From positions 22,253,230 through 22,317,229 of the forward strand of contig CM041535.1 of NCBI GenBank assembly GCA_023238725.1: a DNA stretch of 64,000 nucleotides, read 5' to 3'. Of this stretch, positions 11,807 to 25,856 are shown piece after piece. Within the stretch, counting starts at the first letter, position 1, and every line of letters begins with the position of its first letter. The notes beneath the pieces were generated by a model. It did no database searches. It was not told the DNA's origin and saw nothing but the letters and a program-made list of their open reading frames with translations. The translations under genes and the position numbers were made by a program. Origin of the DNA: Scortum barcoo (taxonomy: Eukaryota; Chordata; Actinopteri; Centrarchiformes; Terapontidae).

Positions 11807-14654
11807 ACAGGAAGTAATGGCCGGATAAAGGACTTTTCCCCCTGCGCTCCATCTCTCTTTCAGCTTTCACTTTGGAGTGGATATGCTGCTGGGCAGCAGC
11901 AGTCACGTTTCTCTCTGAGGACGTGTATGATCAAGCTGCTGCTGTTACTGCCACAGTACCTCTACTGACAATACTGGCCAGGAGGATTACCTATCACTTA
12001 AGTGTACAGAGGAAGATCAGTAAAAAAGAAGCACAGTTATTTCTTTGAGCTGCTGCACAAAGTTGTAAGCTCAAATGTGGCCCTTTTTAGGTCAGTTTTA
12101 ATCCTTTTTCGACACGTGTTTTTGCTGCTTATCTTGGTCTTCAAACTGACCAGTCTTTTGATTTATTTTTATCCTCACGTGGCTAAAATATCTTGATGCA
12201 CCACTGCAATTTCACCAACAATGTATTTCAATTACTGTCTGGTTGGAAGGGGTTTGATTTTCTTTTCTTGACTTTGTAATTGTTAGCAAAGCCGTCGACT
12301 GAAGCCCAACTTAATGTCAGGCTGAAAAGAGCCGATATCGACGTTCTGTTTTGCTGGCAGGTTACCGCAGAATCCTGTTGAATATAAAGCAGGGTTGATT
12401 TTATATTGTGTCAGTGTTAATTTGATGTTTAATCAATGACTGAATACCGCTGATTGAAATAACATCGAACATTAATAGTGAATCAATATGACTTCAGAGT
12501 GCAAAATGGATGTTAAATGGCACTGTTGATTCATTTGCGTAAAATCTGTGTGTTTTTGCTGATTACATGTTAGGCAGCTATTTTTTTGCCCCAGGAGTAG
12601 ACAGCACACTTATTCAGCTGTCTGGGTTCAAATGTGATCCTAATTAAAAAGGCAGCTGTAAATGTGCGAGAGGTCGCGCGAAATTTAGAAATGCTATGCT
12701 TCTCTTTTCATCTTGTAAAGCATGCTGTGTTTGATAAGGTGAGTAATCAAGTGTGATTCAAAATAGTTTCTTTGGTTAGACATGACAAACAAAAACTTGT
12801 TCTCTTAGAAGAGAGACAAATAGCTCAAAAAGTCGACTGCTGTGAACCAGGTGAGAAATGAAGGTAATATCTGCTCATGAGTGATAGGTAGGCATCATAA
12901 TTACTTACATAAAAAAGTGAGGTTTTAATGCGATTTGTCATTTGTGTGTCAAAAGGTAAAAAAAAAATCGTCCTCCAACTTTGAACAGTAAAGGTAAAGC
13001 AGTACACGGCTAATTTTGGAGATGCTTCATGCCTCTCTGTGAGTTCAAAGCGTTTGGAGAGGACACGCTGACTTTAGATCTGTGCCAATAGGCAGCTTTA
13101 TCCATGACCCCAATCGCACTGGGATTTCCTGTGAAAAGTGGAAACTGTTACAAAAAAAAGACCTGTGGGTCACAGCTGTGAGCTGCATCAACAGTCAAAA
13201 TTTCTCCGGGCTTGCTGAATTTCAGACGGCACAGCATATTCTCGGGAGCCATCCATAATTTTAAATGTGGCTTAAATCAAAATCTAAAACAAAGGGACGG
13301 CCTGGAATGCTTTGTACAGATTGAGAAATTGAGATATATCTGTCTGCCGCATCGCTTATCTGGTTTCTTTGAAATATTGTCAGTTTCTTACATTTTTATA
13401 GCTGAGATAAATCACAGCTGTTAAATTAGACAGATTACATTTCTTTTTTTTCCCTCCAGTATGAACAGGTTCAACATGTTCACAGCACACAGAGGCTAAG
13501 ACGAAACCTCCAGTTACTGTGCAATTAAATTCATAGGCAGACCATTGGAAATTATGTATGGAAATCCAGTGGAAACAAAGCCATTCTGAGTTTACCCTGA
13601 GGTAAAAGAAAGGAGATTACAAAACAAATATTTCTTTAACAGTTTTGAGATCAGCTTGGATCTCAAATTAAACCCAAATAGATGCAAATAGATGGGAGGT
13701 TGTCCCAAACTCTGTTGACTACCGTTGCAGGCCCCCATCTAACCTACAGTATGCTGACTCCCACCTTCATCCTTTATCCCCCTTTGTCATTTGGATGTCA
13801 GAAAGTTAACTTAATAATAACATGACTCAGAATTTTATTCCTAACTTGGCATCATTATTGAGCCGAAACTGTCGTCTCTCCTTTGGGAAGTACCCATGGC
13901 GTTATTCTGCACAGCTGAGCTTTGTCTTTAGATAGTTTTACACAACTGTAAGGCAACTTCTGTTCAAAGGGTGCTTACTTTTATCTTCTGCACGCTCACA
14001 GCAGACCCTTTAACAGTTTGCACAAAGGGCCAGTCAATACCGGGAAACGGGAAACCAAACACAAACACACACACGCACTGAGTTGCAGGCAAGTCGGTCT
14101 ATATTTGACTAAATAAAGTCTGTCAACCTGTTGTGGTCAATATCTTCTGATACGACAGATTTTTATCACTTCTTTGTCTCTCGGGATCACTCTGACTGAT
14201 TCTTGCCTCATTTCATTTACACCATGCCTGTCTTTCTTTCACTCTAACCCATCCTCAACCATTGTCTTCTCTCTCCTCTCCAGCTCATTACACTCTTGTC
14301 TGTTTTCCGTACGGCCTCCTTGTTGAATTGCATCCACTTTCTGTTTACTGACGTCGTCATCCCTCCGGCGGTCTGTCCGTTTCTATCTGGAAACTAAATT
14401 TCCCCCATCCATCGTGTATCATGCGAATCCATCTGTTCCTTTCAGACTATCATCCCTCGCTCTCTGATCCTTGCTTTTATCTGCCTATCTTTAGCTCATC
14501 TACGCTCTGTCTGTCCTGCCTGGTTTTATCTGCATCAGAATGCGAGGACCCGCGCTGACGAGTATGGCTCTCTTTCTTAGCATCCATCTCCTCATAGATG
14601 TCACTGGTCGTCTTATCTTCAGTTGTTTTAGGATTTCTCTTTGGCTCTGATCTT

Positions 14655-14672
14655 TGTGTGTGTGTGTGTGTG
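14655..14672. repeat. (GT)n microsatellite
   Basis: Uninterrupted GT dinucleotide run. Confidence 0.85.
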
Positions 14673-17600
14673 CACTGTTTCATTTTACCTTTTCATCTTT
14701 GTGGCTTTTTACTTTGATTGGCCACATTAAATTCTGCCTTCTCATGTTGGCTTTGTTCTGGTCTCTTAACGGTGGTTTGTTTCATTCAAATATCACAGTG
14801 AAATTTAGCAGCAGTTTAACTGTATTTAAGCCCTGTCCCTCTCTGTTTGACACATCTCGCCTATAACCACCTTTCTCTTTTATTTTTCTCAAAGTCTGTC
14901 CATCACTCCATAAGCATGTATGACTCAGTAATAATAACACTGTACTCATTCATACATCTGAACACATTTATTATCAAAATCAATTGAAATTATGGCTGCA
15001 ATAAACCCAAGTTGAATTATCCTTCAGATTTAGAGCATCATCTGCACGTCTCAATGTTCAGTAGGTATGCACGCACACACACACACAATCATCCTGCACA
15101 AGCTTAAGTTCCTCTTCTATTAAACAGCTTTACAGTATTATCCCGGTGACGGCCAGACTGCGCATGTCACATATTCAAGGATCCATCTGTGTTTTCGTCG
15201 CACAGTGACGACTGATAAGCATACCAATTTCAATAACAAAAGGCCCATCTTTGTTTCTGAAGAGTTGAAACTACCATCTACCGTGAATAAACATCCTCTG
15301 AGAGTGGGTGTCTGAAGGGTGCGAGGCAAAGGACGGGGTTATGCGCTTGTCTTTGTTGAACACGAGGGCCATCCTTCCCTCGGCCTCTCGAGTCGCAGAC
15401 GCGCACGAACATCCAGACTTAAGCAAAGAGTGGGAAACGGGCCGAAGCGGTTAGTCAAACCGTTCTGTCATTTAGCTGAGAGCCACATTACAAGCACTCC
15501 CTCTATCCTCGTCTTTTGCACGTTTCCTTGAATCTCCTGTCCCATTTGGCTTCTGTAGTGAAATCAAAAGCCCTGTAATAAGATGGAGATGCTGCCAACT
15601 GCAGTCATCCCTCTGGCTCTGACAAGCGGAGAGACAGGCAGGCATGCACCCAGGAAATTACGCAGACACATGAATGCATACACAAGGACACGCAGTGTAA
15701 ATGAGCAAAAGCAGAAAAATATTTTAGCTGGATTAAAAAATATATATCAATAAATAAAAAAAATACATGACTATTTGATAATGAGAGATCATGCAGTGCA
15801 ACAGAGCAGAGGCTCAGTGAAAGTATCACCAATTAAGTCTTATCATTATGCGTCGCAACTACTAAAACAGACCTGCGTCTTTTGTACTTTATTCTCATCG
15901 CTTACTTATTTTCCATAGCATTGAAAAGAAAACACATGTTGAGCTGAGTATCCAGCTCTGTCACACACGCAAAACACCAAAAGAGCAGTGTTGTTTTTCT
16001 AATCTTGAGTTGCAGCAATCGTAATGTGACAGTTTCAGTAAACACTCGGTACTGTGGGGATATCTGGGGCTGCACACAGCACAGTCTCAAAGAGGCTCGG
16101 TTTTATCAGCGGAGTAACGTTACATGTACGGTAAATGCGCGGATGCGGATACACACACGTTTTAACGGGAGATTCAGTCCATCCATGAATAATTTCACGC
16201 TCACTCTGAGTTGACAGCATGCGTCAAAATTCTCAATGTACACAAATCAATGTCTGTGTGCGTGAGGTAGCAGCAGTGTGTGTCTTGACGACTGCGCAGC
16301 TCTTTTCTTGTGTATATTGTTTGTTCATGCGTGCGTCTGCACCCAAGTTATGTGTTGGGGAGCATGTGTGTGCACCTCTGTCATAATTCATCAAAGTTGC
16401 GGTCGAAACTTGTGGAACATGAACTCCGATGGGACTGCAAAGACAGACGTGGTGACAGTTAGATTGCCGGCTTGAAAATCAAAGCGCCAAACTGTCACAG
16501 CTGATGGACAAATTGTCACTGAAAGACAGCAAAAAAAGGTGGATTTAAAGAAAAAAAAAATGAGGCAAGATAAATTTTTTAAAGAAAACTAGAGCCACAT
16601 AAAGACCAATACAGGAGCTGGACTAAAGGAAGAGAACATTTCTACCCAGTATCCACTGCCTCCTCTGCTCCTGATGCTCCCTGGTGAGCAGAAATGAATG
16701 ACACTGTTTGATAGACCCGAACTTGTCAGACAATGTGCTGTTCAAGGACAGATCCTGGATGGATGGCTGGAGACAAAAACTTCATAATAGCTATCTAGAG
16801 ACAGAACTTCATAATAACAGCGCTGTCACTGATTGATGGAAATCTTCCCTGGTGGGTGAGACGGTCCTCTTTTCATACGGGTAAATAATGTACAAACTTG
16901 CATTCCCCTTTAGACAAACAGCCCGTTCCCGCTGACGAGTACCAGGGACAGCACTCCATACCTTATTCACCGCTAACAATTGTGACCTGAATACGTCGCT
17001 TGCTATCTTCAGATTGGTACAATACTGGCCACTGAATGATGAGCTGCATTCTGAGGCACAAGCTCAAATCACACTAGGGATGCTGCCACGACTGCTGCTC
17101 TAAGCGATTCTGCACTGTAGGAGAGGAGTTTTCTTTTCATTAGTGTGCATACCGGTGTCCTTATGAATTTTACGTAGAGTCAGACCAGCCAGATGACATT
17201 CTGGGACCCATTAGTTACCATTACCGACTCATCTTCCTCCTCGGCGCTTCACTCATCGAGCTTCAAAGTCCAAATGTTGGCCCTTCAACGCTGCTACAAG
17301 ATTTTATATTGTGTGACAAGGAGAATATTTTAGTTATGCATGTTTAAAGCTGTTTGTACATTTAATACTGAGGTTAAACAAACTCCACAGGGTCAGTGCA
17401 TAGGTCAGTTGCCTTAAAGAATAACAATATCTTTGATTTAAATCTAGTTTCTGTCTCATTTATCGTAGTTAGAAGTCAAGGTGTTCACACTGCATTCACA
17501 CAAGTTTCCTCCCACAGTAAAATTAACCCATAACCTTAAAGGTGTTTGTATGTTTCACAGGATTGGTGACCTGTTAGAGACGTTTCTCTCATCCTAACTC

Positions 17601-17926
17601 CTTCACCAAACTCTTGCAAGTCCGCCCAAAGTGCAACTTCAAGACTGATAAATTGAAAAATGAGGAGAAGTGACAGAGTGTGAATACCGACGTGCCGTGC
17701 AAGTTCAAGCGGCCCGGCTAGTGTTTTGTGAGTGTTTGAGTGCGATAGGGTGTCTATTGGATGACTATATTTAGTTGCCCCCCCACCCCCTCCTTCCCAG
17801 CTGTGACGAGGTCTGATTCCTCTGTGCTTCGTTTTAAATGGACTCCTCTAAAAGAATTATCTGCTGTCACTACAATTCTCTATGGACACTGAAGACCGTA
17901 TAAAACACTTCATCCCCCATACATTG

Positions 17927-17929
<3 letters not shown>

Positions 17930-17958
<29 letters not shown>
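17930..17958. repeat. (CA)n microsatellite
   Basis: About 14 uninterrupted CA units. Confidence 0.95.
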
Positions 17959-17960
<2 letters not shown>

Positions 17961-18940
17961 CATTTGCACAAACAGCAAAAGACTACAGTTCACATATGTA
18001 AAAAAAAAAATGTCAATAACCTTGCCTTTTCTTAGTAATATGTAAGCAGAAGTGAAATGATGCTGTAAGCAAACAATAAAACTAACATCAGTGCTCGAGT
18101 TGCTGCAAAACATCATTGCGGAGGAAAATAAACACCCACTTGAGATGAAAATTGCTTATAGAAACATCTTGTATCAATGCAATGTGGTGGCAATATATGC
18201 TCACTATGATATAAACTTTAGACATGCCTCTCTCATTGTGCGGCATGCACAGCTCTGCGGCCCTACACCAATTTTCTCCACCGCCACTGCACTGTTGCGA
18301 TAAACGTTAAATCAATCTCTTCTGTTTTGTTTGTTATGACACTTTCTCTCAGCTCAAACCCGGCTTGCCTGGACCTCTGACACCTCACAAATAGAATTTC
18401 ATTGAGAAAGTTGAGCAAAAGAGAAGAGAGAGAGAGAGACTCAGATAGAAAGAAGGAAAAAGAGACAGTGTGCAAGGGAAACTGTGGTGGAGACTGAAGA
18501 GCAGGGCGAGGAGGGAGATATGACAGAGAAAGCAACAGAAATAAGGCAGAGAAAGAGGGAGAGAGAGAACAATGAGGACGAAGGATGGAAAAACCTCACA
18601 ACAAAGAAAACAAATGTTGTGCTTACATTTCCGCCTCTCCATTTATCAACTGCTGGCATTCTCCCACAGTGATTAACTTTGTTCTCTAATGCTTTGTAGT
18701 TCTTCCTGTCAAAGCTTTTTTTTTCCACATTTAGGGCAAGAAAGAAAAAAAAAAACACAAAAAGAAATGGTGATTTTGATGTTGCTTTCCATTGGTGTTT
18801 GCCCCAAGCTGGCGACCTTGGCTTTGAAAATTATGCTGTTGAAAATCTTTGGAAAGTAAACAAGAGAGACCAACAGAGGAAGAGAATAGAGGACAGATGC
18901 CGGGGCATGACAGAGGTGCTGAATTTAGCTTCGGGAAACC

Positions 18941-18960
18941 AAAAAAAAAAAAAAAAAAAA
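18941..18960. repeat. Poly(A) tract
   Basis: Twenty consecutive A residues, with no recognised retroelement upstream. Confidence 0.85.
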
Positions 18961-19191
18961 CTTTGACATGTTGAACATGCAGTCGGTACGGGGTTGATAT
19001 TGTATAATTGGAGACAACTGATTCACATGGATTCACACTACAAACACACACATATATACATATATATATACACGCTTAAACACACCAAAGACAAGCACAG
19101 ATGTAGACAGATATACCTGACATGCAAAAATATCTCATGCATTTGCTCATACAGATGCATAAACCGGGCAGACAGAACTATTATAAATTGT

Positions 19192-19203
19192 GGGGGGGGG
19201 GGG
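19192..19203. repeat. Poly(G) tract
   Basis: About twelve consecutive G residues in otherwise AT-rich DNA. Confidence 0.8.
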
Positions 19204-22075
19204 TTATTTGGAGAAATCAGGATGAGGCAGGGAAACGGAGAATACATTTACTTTCCCTTTGATGACCAGGTTACTGTAAAAGCTGTGTTTACATGCAATG
19301 GGTAAGAAATCACAATTCTTCCATTTCTACTTTTTTTTTTTCGTATCTTTAAGCCAAGACGGGTGTAGTTTTTTCTGTCGTGTTTCCTCGACTGATTGTA
19401 AACACAGAGGGAGAGGCAGGAAGAAAAAAAAAAAAACACAGACAAAGATAGAGACAGACGAGAAGACGGTAATCTGAAGAAGTTAATCACCATGTATAAT
19501 ATTTAGCTCACAGGTCTTTCCTAGCATTCTGGATATTTACTCTCACATACAGTACATGCGAATCTCTCCCTCATCTATTCTCTCATCCCGCTATCACATT
19601 AAATCTCATGAAGCATTTAACCCGTTGCAGTCGTGCCTGATGGTATCAACACTCTCATTTAAGTCTTTATATTCATTTTTCAAAGATGACCTTCAGCTGA
19701 CACCTTACTGCCCCGTAGTTTGATTTATTAAATAGCAAAGGGATAAAGCTACCATAACGCTGCCAAACTCGCTAAACTTCAGATGGGTACGTACCTATTT
19801 AGTACAACCATATCATCAGTAGCGTGGCTCATTGTTGTTCTGTGTCACTTTTAGACTGCAATGAGTTTGCAAAGAACAGTAAAGTCATATGCAATGATAT
19901 TTCACAACACTGAACTGCCATTTTTGTGTATTTCCTGGTACGTGAACTGCTTTTGCATCTAAGGTTTCGTCTTTTATTTTGGTGGTACATCTGAGTTTAC
20001 ATGACATTTTACAAAACTGGAGGATGTCAGACACTTGAAACAGCTCATCATCTCCACAAACACACACCATTATATATAGATGTACTCTGAAATCCCTTTC
20101 TATCAGAGGTCCATTTGAAAGGTCTGCCCACAGTCATAAACAATTCAATGCATGTTAAATTTACCGCACTGCAGAGGTGGCATCCTTATGCACACGAGCA
20201 AAATACATGTGCACACAGAGTGGCAAAAAAACACTTGAGCAATGAGAAAGCAAGAGGGAAAGAAATTGAACCTTCAGGCTGACCTAACCACACATGCAGC
20301 TGCTGTATGAAAACTGTGGTGGGGCTAAAGGGCAAACACCGTCAAGGGGTATGTGCTTGGTGATTCTAAATATCTAGAAATGCCAGCTTACAAGTGTAAC
20401 AAATGCCATTCAAGTAGGTAAGACTGCTAATGGGCATATCACAAACTTAACATTGACTGTTCAGACACCAAGGAGTCACCAGTTGGGTCAGTGGCCTTTT
20501 GGGACAGACAGACATGCTGATAATGACTGACATGCATGCAAGATTTGAGGGGTTTGACAATGTACAGTAACAAACATGTATTCGAGGACAGCCATAACAA
20601 TGGATTTCTAGTAAGCTCTGTTATAATCCAAAAGATATAAATATATATAATAACACGTACTATCATATGGTAGAGTTTTTTTCTAGAAATAGAGACACAA
20701 CTTAGCCTGGATGATACAGGGAGCTTTTGTACAAAATGTGATGTGCATGTAAACATTCAAGAATGAGTAGACATTAAAAGAGGTTCATTTACCAAGGGCC
20801 ATCTGTGGAAGCCTGACAAATTTCAACGCACTCGCTACAGGATCATAAATTCTAAAAAGTTCATCCTAAAATGCTGAATCGATTCATAAAGTCCATTAGG
20901 GTTGATTAATAAAGAGGGTTAATCTGTTTGAGTGTCGATAACAACAGCCAAATAAAAAATGAGATGCTCCTCATTGGCTGCATTCATCATCTTTGGACCC
21001 GTTTGGTCCGCCCACTCCTGAGAACAATCCCTGATTTACTTCAGCAGTCTGCTGCTTTGTGCCCTTTACTGAGCATTTTGTTCTGTTTTACTTCCCACTG
21101 TGAAATAGTCCAATGCAGTACGTTCCTCACGGCTGGTAACTCCCATTGTCGCTTGTCACTGATGCTTAATTTAACCTGCAAGTCTTCACATAATATATGT
21201 AGAAGCTTCATTTCTTTACTGTTACTTACCAGGATTATTAATTGACATTTCTGCAAAACGTTGCAGTGCTAGTCATCCAGCTGCAGTTCTTTGGGAACCA
21301 ACAAAGCGACAGGTAAAGAAATGCAAACAGAGCACGATGCCAAAATAGCAGGTTCGCTCTGTCTGCCTCCGATCCAACCTTTTGTGCTGGTGACCCAAAC
21401 AACATGACACCAGAGACGTGATCACTTGCTGCCTTCTCATATCTCAACACTTACCTGCCATCACATGACAACCATGAAACTCTCACCACAAACCAGCAAA
21501 ATGGTGAAGAGAAAGCGGTTGAAAACAGCGTTATTAGCTGCTGATTGATTCTCAGTGCATCATCTCAAGGACTCTCAAGGTTCTTAAATTGATATTCTTG
21601 ATGGAGTTTCTCAGCCCTGAAGGATAGGATTTAGACGCTTCTAGCTTTTCATGTTGCTTTATTTATGCTCAATACACCGTGGCCTGCAACTGCTCAACAA
21701 CGTCTCACGACTATGTGTGGATATTTTTCCGTTTACTTGATATAATGGTTTTCATCTTCTTTTAAAGAAACTTGCAGTTCACGTCTGCTTCCGTCATGAC
21801 TCGCAACCTCTTTCATCTTTTGCGGACTCCATTACCAACAGACCTGGAGTTTCAGTGAGTGTACTGATATTTTGCTTACAGCAGCAGCAGCCTGAAAACA
21901 CATCGAATCCAATTTAGTTTGGTTTGTACTGCTGGCCAAAACAGAAGAACTAAGTCTCCTCATTAAAAAACAAAACAAATGTTCACGCTGTCTCTTCCTC
22001 TCTTTCCAACTCATAGCCTTTCGTCCTCCTTCTAAATCAGTGGTCAATGACTATTTGGATGTTGCATGTACTCAT

Positions 22076-22105
22076 ATTATATATCTATATATATATATAT
22101 ATATC
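22076..22105. repeat. (TA)n microsatellite
   Basis: TA dinucleotide run with one C interruption. Confidence 0.85.
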
Positions 22106-23560
22106 TGCAAGTATAGTTACTGAGAAGTCTCCTTCACAATTGAAAATATTCATGTTCTTCGATGATCTGCAGAAACCCTGTGTCTGATTTTCTCTTTTTT
22201 TTCTGTTTTGAGAAATGATAGACCAGACTGACGCAATACATTCATATATCTTATCATTTTAATATGAATTTGGCCATTTAATATTAATCTCTTAATGACT
22301 TATTCATTCTAATTGCCCTCAGTTCTCCTCAGATCTTTTTAACTTTCCTTTTTCATTTTCTCATTTCTCACCCCCAATGTCTCTCCACGTCTTACCTCCT
22401 CCTTTAAACCCCTCACACCCCCAACTCCACCTCACTTTTGTTTTCTCATCTTCTTTTTCTCTCCAACTGCAATCGATGTAGATTAAGACTGGTCCTCTAG
22501 ACCTGCTTAAAGAAGTGTTAAAGAGCAAATATTAAACTGGTCTACCACTGATGAGAGAAAAAGTTCTGAAAAGTTCACAATTAAGTACAAGTGACTAAAT
22601 AAATTGAAGGTATTCACACCAGAATCTTTTGTTTGGGATGATTTTCCCATTTAATGCCCTTTGAGACCTCAACCTTATACTTTTGAGTTAGTGCACAAAG
22701 GGAGGAAAAAGAAAGGACAACGCGACTCCAGAGGCTGTCACAAATTTTTAATTTCAGCACATATTTATCAAGTTTCATCGACATTGCCCTTGTTAAATAT
22801 TTTTGTTGCATTGTTATTTTAAAAACACATTTTACAAAACCTGATAACTTATCTTGAGTCTTTCACACTATGGGTGTGACGCATGGTTGGCACAGAGATT
22901 AAGTTTCAATCAGCAATCATCAAACACATGCGACAGGGCCTATATTGCTGCAATTTAAAAGCCAATTTAGCTGTCAGACTTTGTAAATCTGAGAGGCCAC
23001 CAAGGCCACTTACTGCTTTGCTCTCTCATGGTGACTCTAATGCCTGTTTGCCCCAAACAGGATTCTTCCCATCCTTTTCAAACGTCAATGTCAACTTCTT
23101 TTTTTTTTTTTAACGAAATGACGTAGAATCACATTTGTTTGTTGCAGAAATTACATACTGTGTTTATGAAAAGAGCTAATTATAATGACAGTGCACATCT
23201 TACTGGATACCTCCGCTGGCTCATATTCACCGATTTCCCCCATCTCCATCTATTTAATCATTGCTTTAGCATTTTCCACAAACAACTCTTATCCTCTTCC
23301 CTTTCACCATCTCTCTTTCCCTCCCCTGCCCGATTAAGTCATTTCAAGCACCGAGCATGTTGCTTAGTTACAAGAAAACCAGATTGAGAAATCATCTGTA
23401 GCATCTGCTTAAAGCTACTGGAAGACTATAACAATTTGGGGATTTATAAGCAGTGAGAATAAATACATGTAGCATGATGACATAATTGTTTTACCTGGTG
23501 TGTACAACTGCACCCTTCTTTGTTTTGCAGTCACTAACAATTTCATTTGATACTAAGACA

Positions 23561-23790
23561 AGAAAGATAAGATAAGATAACATCCTTTATTGATCCCACA
23601 GTGGGGAAATTTCACTGTTACAGTAGCTCAAACACAATGTAAAAGAGACATTAAGTAATAGACAAAATAAACACAAAGACACAAAAAATAGTATGCACAA
23701 TAAATAGTAAATAATAATAAAGAAACTTCTAAAGAAATTACTACAAGAATAGAATGGGCAATAATAATGCTGTACATACTGTAGGCATGT
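23561..23790 (-). mobile_element. 3' end of a non-LTR retrotransposon, 5'-truncated
   Basis: On the minus strand this reads as an AT-rich 3' untranslated region ending in the block AAATTTCCCCACTGTGGG (about 23602-23619), then an AATAAAGG motif and a pentanucleotide tail of TTATC units (plus-strand AAGATAAGATAAGATAA at 23564-23580). This terminal block is a very common teleost repeat end that I associate with L2/Rex1-like LINE 3' ends; the exact family is uncertain. The insertion is in the same orientation as grid2. The upstream boundary is not sharp, and related sequence may extend to about 24000. I could not define a target-site duplication. Confidence 0.65.
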
Positions 23791-25843
23791 CACACAATAA
23801 TCATAAGGGTGGATGTCAGTGAAGGGTTTAATAGTTCCCCTGTGAGGCAGTCCACTGAGTCAGTGAGTCCAACAACTCCCCTCGTTGATCCCGTGTATAT
23901 TTCTACAAAATGGATGCCCTCAGATACTGAGTTGAGTTTGGTAGGAAACTTCTGGGAAGTAGTTTGTGTGCGCCCTCGGTTGGAAATCAGCCAGTCTCTC
24001 GGTTTGACATTAAAAAGATTTCTCATCGGTAAAATTCACTTCACACATCCCACTGATCCAACCCTGTCTTTCTCTTTCTGCCCCATAGCTGTTTTCACTC
24101 CACGAGCTACAGCAGTGGAGCATGTTTTCAGTCTGCAACACGACTTTTGAGAAAATTATGCACCATGATGGACTCACATGCTACCGAATACGACAGCTCA
24201 TTTTATCTGCATACTATGTCCGACACCAGCAAACTCCCAATCTCTCCCTCTGCCACTCTTTTCCATTTCCTTTTTTTTTTTAGCTGCGGTTTCATTTCTT
24301 CCCTTCAACTCCTGGCTGGGTTTCAATGCTTTATTTATCAATGTAACCAAGAAAGTCTTCTCTGCCAAGTCGCCATGTGGGTATTATGATGTACATGCGA
24401 AAAAGTTTTCAATTAAAAGAAAAAAAGCAAAATAAGGGAAGTTTACAAAGATCATGAAAATTAAAACTGTCATTGTTTCTCTTTATTTAAAGAACAGAGC
24501 TCATGAATGTCTTATGAGCATCTGCCTTATCTCAGCAAGGCCTGAATAAGAACTGAAGGAGCTGGTATATTATTTCTCATGTCTTCATAGGGAAAAGAAA
24601 GACCATGTAGTTTTATGAAGCAAATTAGGGCTGTGTATTGTCAAGAACATCACAATGCTGTTCCACTTCAGTACCATGGGTCACATTATAATAACTATAA
24701 TAATAATAATAATTTGTTCTGGCACTGTACATATGTGAAGCACACTGCACACGACCGTAATTAGCTTTAAATTGGCACTGCATGTTACTTTATTAGTTTT
24801 TATATAAAGGAAGACATTGAAGGAAAAAAAAATTTGTAATGTAGTAATACCTTTGGGTAAATTACATGCATATATTCATGTGCTTGTCAGGGAACACAAT
24901 ATAAAATTATCTTCCTGATTCCTGCCTAAACAATATCATCCAAGTGGAAGTATCCACGGTGGAAGAACATTTGGGAGCTGGCTGTAATCTCTTAATAACA
25001 ATAAGGCTAATTTGTGCCTGTGCCGCATTAAATATGGCTGTGTCCACAGTAACGGAAGCAGAGCGGCGGCATGTGCCAGCAGCGTTCGCGCAGAGCAGGG
25101 TGCAGTTTTTGTTTTTTTAAGGATTACCGGGCTTTGTACTTGCTTCCCCTCGCCAAACCAAACCATGTCAAGAGCAAACGGCGCAATGTGCAGTCATACC
25201 CTTTGCCGTTTCCATCAGTCTACCGCCTGATGCATGCACACAGAGCTCCCACTTAAAAACTAACAACCTGTTTTATGGAAGACGTATTGGCCAATATGAT
25301 TTCCTCGGGGGGTGGGGGGGGGTGGCGTTCTGTGGTGGATCTGCCCCAGACGTTTTTAGAGTGCTGCGATGCAAAAACAAATGTTTTCAAAGGAAAAAGA
25401 AAAAGGCAGTTTGATTGCCAGTACTCATTATATTCCTTTTAAATCAAACATTTTTAACACAGGGCTGTAATTCCTTTTTTCCCCCATCGTTGAGGTAAAA
25501 TAAAGTAAGAAATCAGTTACCATAAGCTGTGCACACTGTGTACCAGTGGTACACAGACCTTCACTTTAAGTGCCTGGTTCACTAAGTAAGCATGTGATGC
25601 TCGCCCATACAGCCTGGATCATTTTACGGAAAAATGGCAGTACGATATTGTCCTGGAAAACACATCAGGAAACAGTTCCTTTGATGAAGTTAATGCAAAG
25701 AGCCGAACTTCTCCATTTTTTCTGGCTAAAGCATGATACAATGCACTGTGCATCGCTGAGTACCATTAATTTTTTTTCCTGTCTGTGTGAGAACTCACTA
25801 CAAAGACGTGTTTCATCAAAAAGTCTGTTGAGGGGAAAAAAAA

Positions 25844-25856
25844 GGGGGGGGGGGGG
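25844..25856. repeat. Poly(G) tract
   Basis: Thirteen consecutive G residues directly after an A8 run. Confidence 0.85.

Larger units (their letters stand above)
11807..23560. other. Intronic block with no gene recognised
   Basis: AT-rich non-coding DNA. It contains (GT)n at 14655-14672, (CA)n at 17930-17958, short GA-rich stretches near 18420-18570, 20 A at 18941-18960, a G tract near 19192-19203 and a TA-rich run at 22076-22105. Open frames here are short and show no recognisable domain. I see no transposon ends that I can support. Confidence 0.5.
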